Shown: positions 1-8,000 of the stretch, piece by piece
How positions within the stretch are numbered: position 1 is the stretch's first letter
Layout of the letters: each line of letters opens with the position of its first letter
Assembly (NCBI GenBank): GCA_041736625.1
Contig: JBGSTG010000087.1
Location: 86,950-150,949 of the forward strand
From: M3007 sp041736625
Lineage (GTDB): Bacteria > Bacteroidota > Bacteroidia > Chitinophagales > Saprospiraceae
DNA length: 64,000 bases
Reading direction: 5' to 3'
Program-made: the position numbers and the translations under genes
The notes under the pieces: model-generated
Told to the model about the DNA's origin: nothing
Database searches by the model: none
What the model saw: only the letters and a program-made list of their open reading frames with translations

Positions 1-149
1 CAGGTGAGCGCACCCTCGGCCAGAAAGAAATCGGCCGCACTGGTGTCCGCAACCTGCTTACGCCGGAAAATCCAGTAGCCGTACCCCGACACTCCTATAA
101 AATATACAAGAAAAATCAGGTAATCGACGGCAATCAGTTGTTGGCCCAT
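1..149 (-). CDS. Sodium:solute symporter (SSS family), N-terminal fragment
   Basis: The gene runs off the left edge, so only the first 49 or so residues are visible. Reading leftward from the ATG at 149 gives MGQQLIAVDYLIFLVYFIGV followed by a loop with FRRKQ and then SAADFFLAEGALTW. A first transmembrane helix followed by a short loop and the FFLAEGALTW segment is the typical start of SSS-family sodium/sugar cotransporters of the SGLT type, in which the next element is the second helix. These proteins sit in the inner membrane and couple sodium entry to solute uptake; the substrate cannot be told from this piece. A TATATTTG promoter box lies about 55 bases upstream. Confidence 0.75.
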   Translation of the reverse strand, partial: MGQQLIAVDYLIFLVYFIGVSGYGYWIFRRKQVADTSAADFFLAEGALT

Positions 150-203
150 TTCATCGGATGGATTGAACGGTTGCGAAATATGGTTTGGCTTTTTAGCCGG
201 GGT

Positions 204-211
204 CAAATATA
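204..211 (-). promoter_or_regulatory. -7 promoter box of the symporter gene
   Basis: The minus strand reads TATATTTG, an exact match to the Bacteroidota -7 consensus TAnnTTTG, 55 bases upstream of the symporter start codon. I see no clear TTG at the -33 position. Confidence 0.5.
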
Positions 212-283
212 GGACGGCTTTTCCTATTCCTTCGTTTTTGAAAAATTCCGGTGTGCCCTGTTTAAAAAACTTTTTGGAAACAC

Positions 284-315
284 TTGCATGCCTCGGCAAA
301 AGCGCCTTATCTTTG
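284..315 (+). promoter_or_regulatory. Promoter of tRNA-Cys
   Basis: A TTG at 284-286 and TATCTTTG at 308-315 are separated by 21 bases, matching the Bacteroidota -33/-7 arrangement. Transcription would begin around 322, some 18 bases before the mature tRNA 5' end. Confidence 0.65.
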
Positions 316-339
316 CATCCCGTTTAAAAACGGCGTACC

Positions 340-410
340 GGTCTCTTGGCCGAGCGGTTAGGCACAGCTCTGCAAAAGCTGCTACGGCGGTTCGAATCCG
401 CCAGAGACCT
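340..410 (+). tRNA. tRNA-Cys (anticodon GCA)
   Basis: The cloverleaf folds completely. The acceptor stem GGTCTCT (340-346) pairs with AGAGACC (403-409), the D stem GCC pairs with GGC, the anticodon stem CAGCT pairs with AGCTG around loop CTGCAAA (anticodon GCA at 372-374), and the T stem GGCGG pairs with CCGCC around TTCGAAT. The discriminator base is T (U73), the identity base of cysteine tRNAs. CCA is not encoded. It stands alone between its own promoter and terminator. Confidence 0.96.
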
Positions 411-423
411 CCGGTAAGTAAAA

Positions 424-461
424 AGCGTCAAAATCACTTATGTGGATTTTGGCGCTTTTTT
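424..461 (+). terminator. Rho-independent terminator of tRNA-Cys
   Basis: A 12-bp stem (424-435 with 445-456, one T:G wobble) and a 9-base loop are followed directly by a run of T. It lies 14 bases after the tRNA and just short of the convergent gene's stop codon. Confidence 0.8.
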
Positions 462-465
462 TGGC

Positions 466-1824
466 TCAGTTTTCCCCAGGCAATACCCACTCCTTTCTCC
501 CCCATCCATCCCGCAACCGGGTGAGGTCCACCGCCGGATCGATGAGCAGGCGGCTTGGCCGCCCGTTCAGGGTCACGTACACCTCGGCGCGCACCACCGG
601 ATTGGCCACTCCCTTTTTTTCATAATATGCCTTCAAAAAATGGGCGAACTGCAGGATCATATCAGGCTGCATGGACATCTGTTTCTCCTGGTGCGGGTTC
701 AGGAACTCGCTGTTGACGACCATACCCTCGCGTCCAGTGCGCCCGTCGCGGACGTAAAACTGCGCCGTACCCGCTTTTTCCATCAACATGACCCTCCAGG
801 AAAAACGGTAACCCTCTTCCGTCCAGAATACATTGCCGGGATACAGCAGGTACCGCCAGGGAAAAAGGATCTGGAACAGGAAATGCGCCAACAGCACGCA
901 CCTGGCTATGGGTATTCGCCATTCGGCATTTGTGGTTCGAATTTCCCCATCGGGCATTCGCCAAATGCGCCGGTGCCATTTTTCTGAAAAAAACACCAAC
1001 GTAGCGCCGATCATCACGACCGGGAACACGCCGATCTGGAACAACATGCCGGTAACCACGTGAAAAACGATCACGGCCACGTAGGCGAAAGGCCGCGTGG
1101 TCGACCAACCCAGCCAAAAAGGGATGGTGGTGTCGTACAGCATCCCCAGCCAGCTGAACGCATAGGCGGTCTCCGGATAGCGGAACAACCAGCCGATGAG
1201 CGGAAGCTGATCCTGAGCCGGCAGCCAGATTTTCAGGGGGAGGGCGTGCAGCAACCAGTCGCTGTTGATCTTCCAAATGCCAGCGTAAAAATACACCAGG
1301 GCCAGTTGAAGTTTGAACATGTCGACCGTCCAGCGCGGCACATGGGTCAGTCGAAGCGCGGGATTGCGCCACACGTCGAGCGAAACGGCGCGGTGCGCCG
1401 GCACCACCACCAGCATGGCACACGCGATGCTGACGAAGTAATAGTGGTTCAGATAGTACGTAAGGTCCAGCAGTTCGGTGTAGGTAAACAGCAGAAACTG
1501 CGCCAGTGCTGCCAGGCGGTAGTACAGGCCCAGCATCACCAACAGCGAACTGAGCATGAGCAGCGCGTGTACCCCGTATAAGCCGGCGGGCGACAGCGGC
1601 TTCACCCATTCAAAGCCGTAGTAATGAAAGTGAAAAACCGGCTGGATGTAGTGGTCTTCTATCCAGCCAAAGGCCCAAAAACGCGCCGTGCTGAACAGCA
1701 ACAAGCCCCCCAGCACAACCCGCAGGGTGACCAGGGGTGCGATGGACACCGGTTCGTCCAGACCGGCCCACCAACCTTTCAGGCGATGTCGAACGACGGT
1801 GTCAGTCGCCGTCGCCACTGGCAA
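466..1824 (-). CDS. HTTM / vitamin K-dependent gamma-carboxylase-like membrane protein
   Basis: This 452-residue polytopic protein has the hallmarks of the HTTM family (horizontally transferred transmembrane domain), which is related to vitamin K-dependent gamma-glutamyl carboxylase. It has several hydrophobic helices between about residues 28 and 290, the family-typical segment FKLQLALVYFYAGIWKINSDW near 170-190, and a soluble C-terminal part (from about 340) containing WTEEGYRFSWRVMLMEKAG and a QPDMILQFAH motif. The reaction it catalyses in bacteria is not established. Its start overlaps the imelysin gene by 23 bases, so the two are translationally linked in one leftward operon with the DUF4856 gene. 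A loop around residues 287-305 is encoded by a degenerate copy of the heptamer repeat found elsewhere in the window, giving the translated signature NAEWRIP; this looks like a repeat that entered the coding sequence in frame. Confidence 0.85.
   Translation of the reverse strand: MPVATATDTVVRHRLKGWWAGLDEPVSIAPLVTLRVVLGGLLLFSTARFWAFGWIEDHYIQPVFHFHYYGFEWVKPLSPAGLYGVHALLMLSSLLVMLGLYYRLAALAQFLLFTYTELLDLTYYLNHYYFVSIACAMLVVVPAHRAVSLDVWRNPALRLTHVPRWTVDMFKLQLALVYFYAGIWKINSDWLLHALPLKIWLPAQDQLPLIGWLFRYPETAYAFSWLGMLYDTTIPFWLGWSTTRPFAYVAVIVFHVVTGMLFQIGVFPVVMIGATLVFFSEKWHRRIWRMPDGEIRTTNAEWRIPIARCVLLAHFLFQILFPWRYLLYPGNVFWTEEGYRFSWRVMLMEKAGTAQFYVRDGRTGREGMVVNSEFLNPHQEKQMSMQPDMILQFAHFLKAYYEKKGVANPVVRAEVYVTLNGRPSRLLIDPAVDLTRLRDGWGRKEWVLPGEN
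916..964. repeat. Degenerate heptamer repeat inside the HTTM gene
   Basis: The stretch contains ATTCGCC, ATTCGGC, ATTTGTG, GTTCGAA and CATTCGCC in a loose 7-base rhythm, matching the degenerate form of the ATTCCGC heptamer arrays seen at 21.8, 38.9, 45.2-45.6 and 59.5 kb. It is translated in the HTTM protein as part of a loop reading TTNAEWRIPIA. Confidence 0.5.
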
Positions 1825-2896
1825 ACGTGATGGCGATACCCAGCAGCGAAGACATGTCGCTTTTGATGAATCGCGTAAACTTTTGCAGTTCGTCGTTCAG
1901 CGTGACCACTTCGGGGGCCTCGGCCGCCATGAGTTCCGACAGGCTCTGGTTGGCAGGCACTGCTGCCAGCGCGGACCTTACCACGGCCATCTGTGCCTCG
2001 GTTTGCCCGATGAGCATGTCGCCGCCCTCCACACTGGCCAGGTACTCGCGGAACCCCGGGCCGTCGGCGCCGGCCGGATCCTGGCCGTACCACAGGCGCT
2101 CCACGGAGGCCCAGTGCAGTTTCATCATGTCCAGGGAGGTGGCGCTGTAAACAGCCTCCACCAGTTGGGGCTCGGGTTGCACCTGGCCCGGGCGCTTGCC
2201 CAGGGGCAGGGCGACCTTGAAATTTTTGAGGGCCTCATAGCTGCGCACGAATTCGTTGTATAGCAGCGAAGTGCTGCTCCCGACGTCGGTGCCGTCGTTT
2301 GCCACAAAACCGGGGTAATAGGCCGACCATGCGGTGCGGACATCCGTTGTGCTCGAAACCAGGTTCTGCACAAGATCTTTCAGGTACTGCCGGCGGTTGG
2401 GACTTGTCTGAAAGGCGTTCAGCACCTCGGCCGTGCCCTGGTTTTTGCCGTACAGCAGGTACTCGACTGCCAGGAAGCCGCGCGCATCCCGGTCAAAATC
2501 GCTCAAGTTCCAGGTACCGGCGGCGATCTTTGACTCGATTTTGCTTTCACTGACGGGAAACAGCCCAATCTCCTCCACCAGGCTTTTCCGGGTGCCCTCT
2601 TCTCCGCCCGGTCCAAAATTGAACGCGTTGGCGTTTTGCCAGCTTTCGTAAGCCGTCCGCCAGGCCGAACGCGCCTGCTGGAGGGTGGTGTCGTCGAGCG
2701 CAGTTGTCAAAGCATCAGTCTGCGTTTTCAGTTTTTCTGTATTGCTCTGAAGCGTGCTGTACGCCGGCTGGATGATGCGCTGCCCGTAGTGCTCCAGCAT
2801 CGCTTTGCGGTCGAAGTCGTTACCTGAAGAGGAACCGTTGTTGTCGCAGGCAAAAAACGGAAGGAGCAGGAGGAGAAGAACGTACTGTATTTTCAT
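1802..2896 (-). CDS. Imelysin family lipoprotein (M75-like, probable iron-related)
   Basis: This 364-residue protein starts with a lipoprotein signal (LLLLLLPFFAC, lipobox cysteine at 17) and is then mostly helical, as in imelysins, EfeO-type and IrpA-like periplasmic proteins linked to iron uptake. The family's GxHxxE motif region reads GFLAVEYLLYG near residue 140: the glycine and glutamate are kept but the histidine is leucine, as in a divergent subgroup common in Bacteroidota. It therefore may not bind metal in the classical way. It lies between the DUF4856 lipoprotein (62 bases upstream of its start) and the HTTM gene, which it overlaps by 23 bases. The role is inferred from family and context: a surface or periplasmic lipoprotein of an iron-responsive operon. 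Confidence 0.88.
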   Translation of the reverse strand: MKIQYVLLLLLLPFFACDNNGSSSGNDFDRKAMLEHYGQRIIQPAYSTLQSNTEKLKTQTDALTTALDDTTLQQARSAWRTAYESWQNANAFNFGPGGEEGTRKSLVEEIGLFPVSESKIESKIAAGTWNLSDFDRDARGFLAVEYLLYGKNQGTAEVLNAFQTSPNRRQYLKDLVQNLVSSTTDVRTAWSAYYPGFVANDGTDVGSSTSLLYNEFVRSYEALKNFKVALPLGKRPGQVQPEPQLVEAVYSATSLDMMKLHWASVERLWYGQDPAGADGPGFREYLASVEGGDMLIGQTEAQMAVVRSALAAVPANQSLSELMAAEAPEVVTLNDELQKFTRFIKSDMSSLLGIAITFASGDGD

Positions 2897-2958
2897 GGTG
2901 CGAGATTTGAACTGCCGGGACGCGAAACCGAACCCTTCCGCGTCCCGACAGCAACATT

Positions 2959-4083
2959 TTACCGGTTTTGGGCAGAGACCCAGTTTTGTTTGAAGTCTTC
3001 CAGTTCGGCGGCGCTAAAGTCGTAAATATCGGCCAGACGGTTGATGGCCTCGGTCAGTTTCGGCAATTGGTTCACCGGATCAGTGACGAAAGTGTAGGAC
3101 GTGGGCGTGCCGTTGTAAGGCGCATTCAGCAGAATCAGAATCTCGTCGATCTGGGCATCGGTGATGGTTTTGTGCTCTGCCGTTCGCCAGCCGTGCATAA
3201 ACCCGACGGCTTCTCCGTAGGCGTGCAGGGCGGCGCCTTTGTCGGAATCCGTGGGGTTGGTGGCGCTGAGCCGGCTGATGGTGGCGTAGCAGTAGTTGAT
3301 GACGGTGGCCGCGCTGGATTTTTCCCAGAGGCTGCGGATTTCTTCAATGGCTTCGTCGCGCTCCCGGTTGTAGTCGTTTCCGGCGCGCACCGCTGCCTGG
3401 AGCTTGATGAATTGATCGCGGATGCGGGTGTAAAAACCGTTGCCGTCGTTTTTGTCGCGGCGCGCGGCGTAGTTGGCGCTGAACACGTCCGGGTTGGCGT
3501 GCAGGTTGGCCTGGTAGCTGTTCGGGAAATCGGGATGGGCGCCGAAAATGGAAAGCATGCGGTCCACGGTGGCGTCGGTGATGGTGCTGTGGGTAAGCTC
3601 GTTGAAGTGTTCGTACAGCATGGCGGCGAACAGGCCTTTTTCGACCAGTTGCTCCATTTCCAGACCATTTTCATCGAAAAGATAGCCGCCAAATGCGCCC
3701 CCCTGACCAGCGGGTGGGCCGGGCACATAGGCCGTGCCGGAGGCGTTGGCCAGCTCCTGCAGGAAACCGCTTACGCCGTTTACCCGGCCAGCGTAGTAGG
3801 GCGTGGTGATGGACACCAGCGTGGGGTTGCCTGCCTGGTTGTACAGCTGGTTGAGGTTGGCATAAGGCACTTGAACACCGGCGGTACGGCCTTTTTTCGC
3901 TTCATTGACCAGATTGGTCAGGCTTTGGCGCACACCCGCTTCCGTTGTTGTGTTGGCGCTGAAGTTGGCGCCGTCGTACGCGGAGGGGATGTTGAGCGGG
4001 TCGCGCTCATCGTCGTCGTTGCAGGCAGACCAGGCCAGGGAAGCGAAAAGCAGTGCGTAGAGTGTTAAACGTGCAGTTTTCAT
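2959..4083 (-). CDS. DUF4856 domain lipoprotein
   Basis: I chose the ATG at 4083 because it gives a clean lipoprotein signal, MKTARLTLYALLF then LAWSAC, with acidic residues directly after the cysteine (CNDDDERD). A start 51 bases upstream (4134) would place extra non-signal residues before it and would lie upstream of the promoter box at 4121-4128. The 374-residue protein matches the Bacteroidota DUF4856 family, which has repeated helical segments and a closing region with HAYGEAVGFMHGWR and ITDAQIDEIL. No activity is known. It is the first gene of the operon with imelysin and HTTM genes, an association I recall from other Bacteroidota, so a shared envelope function (possibly iron-related) is inferred. 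Confidence 0.85.
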   Translation of the reverse strand: MKTARLTLYALLFASLAWSACNDDDERDPLNIPSAYDGANFSANTTTEAGVRQSLTNLVNEAKKGRTAGVQVPYANLNQLYNQAGNPTLVSITTPYYAGRVNGVSGFLQELANASGTAYVPGPPAGQGGAFGGYLFDENGLEMEQLVEKGLFAAMLYEHFNELTHSTITDATVDRMLSIFGAHPDFPNSYQANLHANPDVFSANYAARRDKNDGNGFYTRIRDQFIKLQAAVRAGNDYNRERDEAIEEIRSLWEKSSAATVINYCYATISRLSATNPTDSDKGAALHAYGEAVGFMHGWRTAEHKTITDAQIDEILILLNAPYNGTPTSYTFVTDPVNQLPKLTEAINRLADIYDFSAAELEDFKQNWVSAQNR

Positions 4084-4120
4084 GTCATTGCAGTTTAAAA
4101 GGTGAAACAAAGAAACGACG

Positions 4121-4128
4121 CAAAAGTA
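4121..4128 (-). promoter_or_regulatory. -7 promoter box of the DUF4856-imelysin-HTTM operon
   Basis: The minus strand reads TACTTTTG, an exact TAnnTTTG match, 37 bases upstream of the DUF4856 start codon. It is the only candidate promoter I see for the three-gene operon. Confidence 0.6.
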
Positions 4129-4236
4129 AATCACGTCAGTTTATTTAGACTTTATAAAAATAATTTCTTGCAGAAGGATGACCATCCATCGTGATCGGGT
4201 CGGGCAGCATTCGGGAAATAATTTGAATCCTGATAT

Positions 4237-4244
4237 TATATTTG
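4237..4244 (+). promoter_or_regulatory. -7 promoter box of the YdeI-family gene
   Basis: TATATTTG matches TAnnTTTG exactly and ends 24 bases before the GTG start codon at 4269, a normal distance. Confidence 0.6.
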
Positions 4245-4268
4245 GTTTAAAACACCTAATTTCGCCCG

Positions 4269-4832
4269 GTGGAAATTGGAACCGTTTTATATCCGGAAAA
4301 CCGGGCAGCATGGCGGTCATGGCTGGAAGAAAACCACCGGAGCGCATCTGAAATCTGGTTGCGCACGCCGCATATGAAATCGGCCCTCCCCCGGGTGCCT
4401 TATGACGACGCCGTGGAAGAGGCCCTTTGTTGGGGTTGGATTGACGGCATAGCCAAAAAGTACGATGATATCAGTTCCGTTCAACGATATACCCCCAGAA
4501 AGCTAAAAAGTTTTTTGTCTGAATTAAACAGGCAACGCATGTTCAAAATGATCCGCGCAGGATTAATGATGCCTGCCGGGTTGGCCGCCGTTGGCGACCA
4601 ATTGGGCAAAGAAGACGATCCGCTGATCATTCCGGACGATGTGTTGCAACAATTAACTGTCGAAGATGACGTGTGGCGCCAGTTTCAGACTTTCCCCCTG
4701 AATTACCGGAAGTTGCGCATTGGATTTGTGATGGAATGCCGGAAAAGCAATCTGCCGGAGTCGGACAAACGCCTTGCCTACCTGATCAAAATGACCAGGC
4801 TGGGCAAACAATACGGCACGGTAGTGGAATAG
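4269..4832 (+). CDS. YdeI/OmpD-associated family protein
   Basis: The 187-residue product matches the YdeI/OmpD-associated family: an N-terminal segment ending in EIWL, then VPYDDAVEEALCWGWIDG, then the RYTPRK motif, and a C-terminal helical part with LPESDKRLAYLIKM. The start is a GTG; it puts the protein's beginning (MEIGTVLYPENRAAWRSWL) where the family normally starts, and a promoter box lies just upstream. Family members have been linked to bacteriocin or peptide resistance by name only; the biochemical role is unknown. It is a single-gene unit between the divergent DUF4856 operon and the giant adhesin. Confidence 0.85.
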   Translation: MEIGTVLYPENRAAWRSWLEENHRSASEIWLRTPHMKSALPRVPYDDAVEEALCWGWIDGIAKKYDDISSVQRYTPRKLKSFLSELNRQRMFKMIRAGLMMPAGLAAVGDQLGKEDDPLIIPDDVLQQLTVEDDVWRQFQTFPLNYRKLRIGFVMECRKSNLPESDKRLAYLIKMTRLGKQYGTVVE

Positions 4833-5002
4833 AAGCCGGCGTACCGGGCGATTGCCATTTTTGGGAGTCGTATTACCTCAATAACCATATTTCGCTAATA
4901 TTTTCATTTCCCGATATTTTTTGCCCTTAATCCCGGCGCCGAACTTGATCTTGTTTTTTTAATCTGCTCAACCACGTAAACCCTTTTGCTCTGTTCTGCG
5001 AC

Positions 5003-8000
5003 ATGAAGTATTTTTACATTCTTCTTCCGGTATTGCTTGTTTTACAAGGCGGTCTCTTGTTTGCCCAACCCTGTCCGCCGGTGGGCTTTCCGGATCCGGG
5101 CAACACTTGTCCGGAGGCGCCCATTTTGTGCGAGAACCTCGACGGTTATTGCGCCACCATCAACAACAACAATGGCCCACAGCCCTTCCCGGGCTGTTCC
5201 GGGCAGTGGACGTTGAACAACGACGAGTGGTTTGCCTTTTTTGCCGGCACTACGGAGATCGTCATCGAGGTGACGCCGTCAAACTGTTCGCAGGGGCCGG
5301 GGCAGGAGGGTTTGCAAGGCGGCATTTACGCCGGCTGTCCTCCGGGCGTGCAGATCATGGATTTACAGTGCTCCTGTACACAGAACCCGTTCATCCTGGA
5401 ATCCGACGATTATGTGGTCGGGCAGGTGTACTGGTTTGTGCTGGACGGTTGCGGGGGCAACGTTTGCGACTACTCGATCGAGGTGCTTGAGGGATCCACC
5501 GTCAGCGTACCGCCGGCTGATCCGGGGCCCATCACCGGGCCGACTACCGTGTGCCAGAATACCACCAACAACTACAGCATTACGCCGCCGAATGCAGCGA
5601 CTGTTTATATCTGGACACTCACGCCCTCCAACCTGGGCACCATCAACGGCAGCACCAACTCCGTGAACGTGAACTGGGGAAACATGGCGGGAACGGCCGA
5701 ATTGTGCGTGCAGGTAGGCAACCTGTGCGACACGAACCCTACGCTTTCGTGCCAGATGATCGACATACAACCGGTTCCTACGGCCACCCTTTCCGGTTCG
5801 GGGATCATTTGCGAGAGCGAGCCCGAGCCCGTTGACCTGACGATTACTTTCACCGGCGACCCGCCCTGGGAGTTTATTTACCGTCGGAACGGCGTACCTC
5901 AGCCGCCGATCGTCACCAGCGACAACCCGTACATCCTGACCGTAACCCAACCCGGGACGTATACCTTGCAGAGTGTGCTCAGCGACGACGGGAATTGCCC
6001 GGGCACCGTCTCCGGTTCGGTCACCATCAACCAGGTGGTGATTAATCCGACCGCTGTCGTCACCAATGCCGTCTGCGGACAGAGCAACGGCGCCATAAAC
6101 CTGTCGGTCACGGGCGGGAATACACCCTACACCTATGTCTGGGACAACGGGCCGACCACGCAAGACCAAAGCAATCTCCCGGCAGGCAGTTACACCGTGA
6201 CCATCACCGACGCCAACGGCTGCACGGAGTCGCTGGTGGTGACCGTTGCCGACGACCCCTTTCCTTTTACCATCACCGGCAATACCACACCCAATACCAC
6301 CTGTCTGCCGGGGGGCAACGGCGACATCGACATCACGGTGAACCCGGCCAACACCTACACCTACATCTGGAGCAACGGAGCCACCACGCCCGACCTGACC
6401 GATGTGCCTCCAGGTTCGTACACCGTTACGGTGACGTTTGGCGTCAACTGCACGCAGGAAGCCACTTTTGATATTGAGGACGAGCCCAACGAGCCGAACA
6501 TCAACACCTCCTTTGTGGGCACCACCTGCGACCTTTCGAACGGTAGCGTCAGCATTTCCGTTACCGGTGGTGTTCCGCCCTACACCATTTTGTGGGGTGG
6601 CGGGCAAACTACGTCCACCATCTCCAACATTCCGGCCGGCTCGTACAGCGTGACCGTCACCGGCGCCAACGCGTGCACCGCCGAGGCCACCATAGATGTG
6701 CCGAACAACAACCCGCCGTTTAACGTCAACGCCGTTGTCGCACCCAATACCACCTGTTTGCCCGGAGGGAACGGCGCGATCAACATCACCGTTACCCCGG
6801 CCAACACCTACACGTTCACCTGGTCGCATGGCCCCACCACCGAGGACGTAAACAACCTCCCCCCCGGCTCGTACACCGTTACGGTGAGCGCCGGCGGATC
6901 CTGTACCGATGAGTTTTCATTCGACATTCCGGATGAGCCCAACGAGCCGGTGGTGAACGGCAACCCCACCCAGTCCACCTGTGATTTGGCCAACGGTAGC
7001 ATCACCACCAGCATCAGCAGCAGCTTTCCACCGTATACGTACTTGTGGGACAACGGCGCCAACACGCCCAACCTGAACAATTTGCTCGCAGGCACCTACA
7101 CAGTGACCGTAACCGGCGCCAACGGTTGTAGCACGGTGCAGTCGTTTACGGTAGACAACAACAACCCGCCTTTCAACATCAACGCTAATATACAACCCAA
7201 CACCTCTTGCCTGCCGCCCGGAAACGGGAGCATCACGGTGACGGTGACCCCGGCCAACACCTACACCTATACCTGGTCCTCCGGCCAAACCACGCCAGGC
7301 ATCAACAACCAGCCACCAGGCTCCTACACGGTTACGGTGAGCGCCGGAGGCTCTTGCACCGATGAGGCTACCTTCGACATTCCGGATGAGCCCAACGAAC
7401 CGATCATATTCATTGATGAAACACCGTCGACCTGCGAACTTTCCAACGGTGCGATCAACATCACGGTGAGTGGCGGCGTAACGCCGTACACTTACAACTG
7501 GTCAAATGGCGCGACCACCCAGGACCTGTCGGGGATTTTAGCAGGGCCCTATTCCTTGACGGTAACCGGGGCCAACGGATGCACGGCGGTTGATTTTGTG
7601 GACCTGACGAACAACAACATAGCCATCGACATCAACGGTACGGTCACGCCCAATACCAATTGCCTGACCAACGGCAACGGCAGCATCGTGATCGCCGTTC
7701 AGCCGCAGCCGGGCGCCTATACGTACACCTGGAACACGGGCGCCACCACCCAAAACATCAACGGCCTGTCGCCCGGTTCTTACTCCGTTACCGTGAGCCT
7801 TGGCGGCGCCTGCACAGCAGAAGCCTCGTTCGACGTGCCCGATGAACCGTTCACCCCCGAATTGTCGTTTGTGGCCACCGACCCCAACTGCGGGTTGAGC
7901 AACGGCAACATAAACCTGACCGTAAACGCGGGCTTGCCGCCGTACACGTATTTGTGGTCGAGCGGCCAGACTACCCAGGACATCAACAACCAGCCTCCCG

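Noticed and set aside
4141..4347. A 68-codon minus-strand ORF overlapping the YdeI start
   Set aside because: No signal, family or promoter, and it overlaps the promoter and first codons of a recognisable gene.
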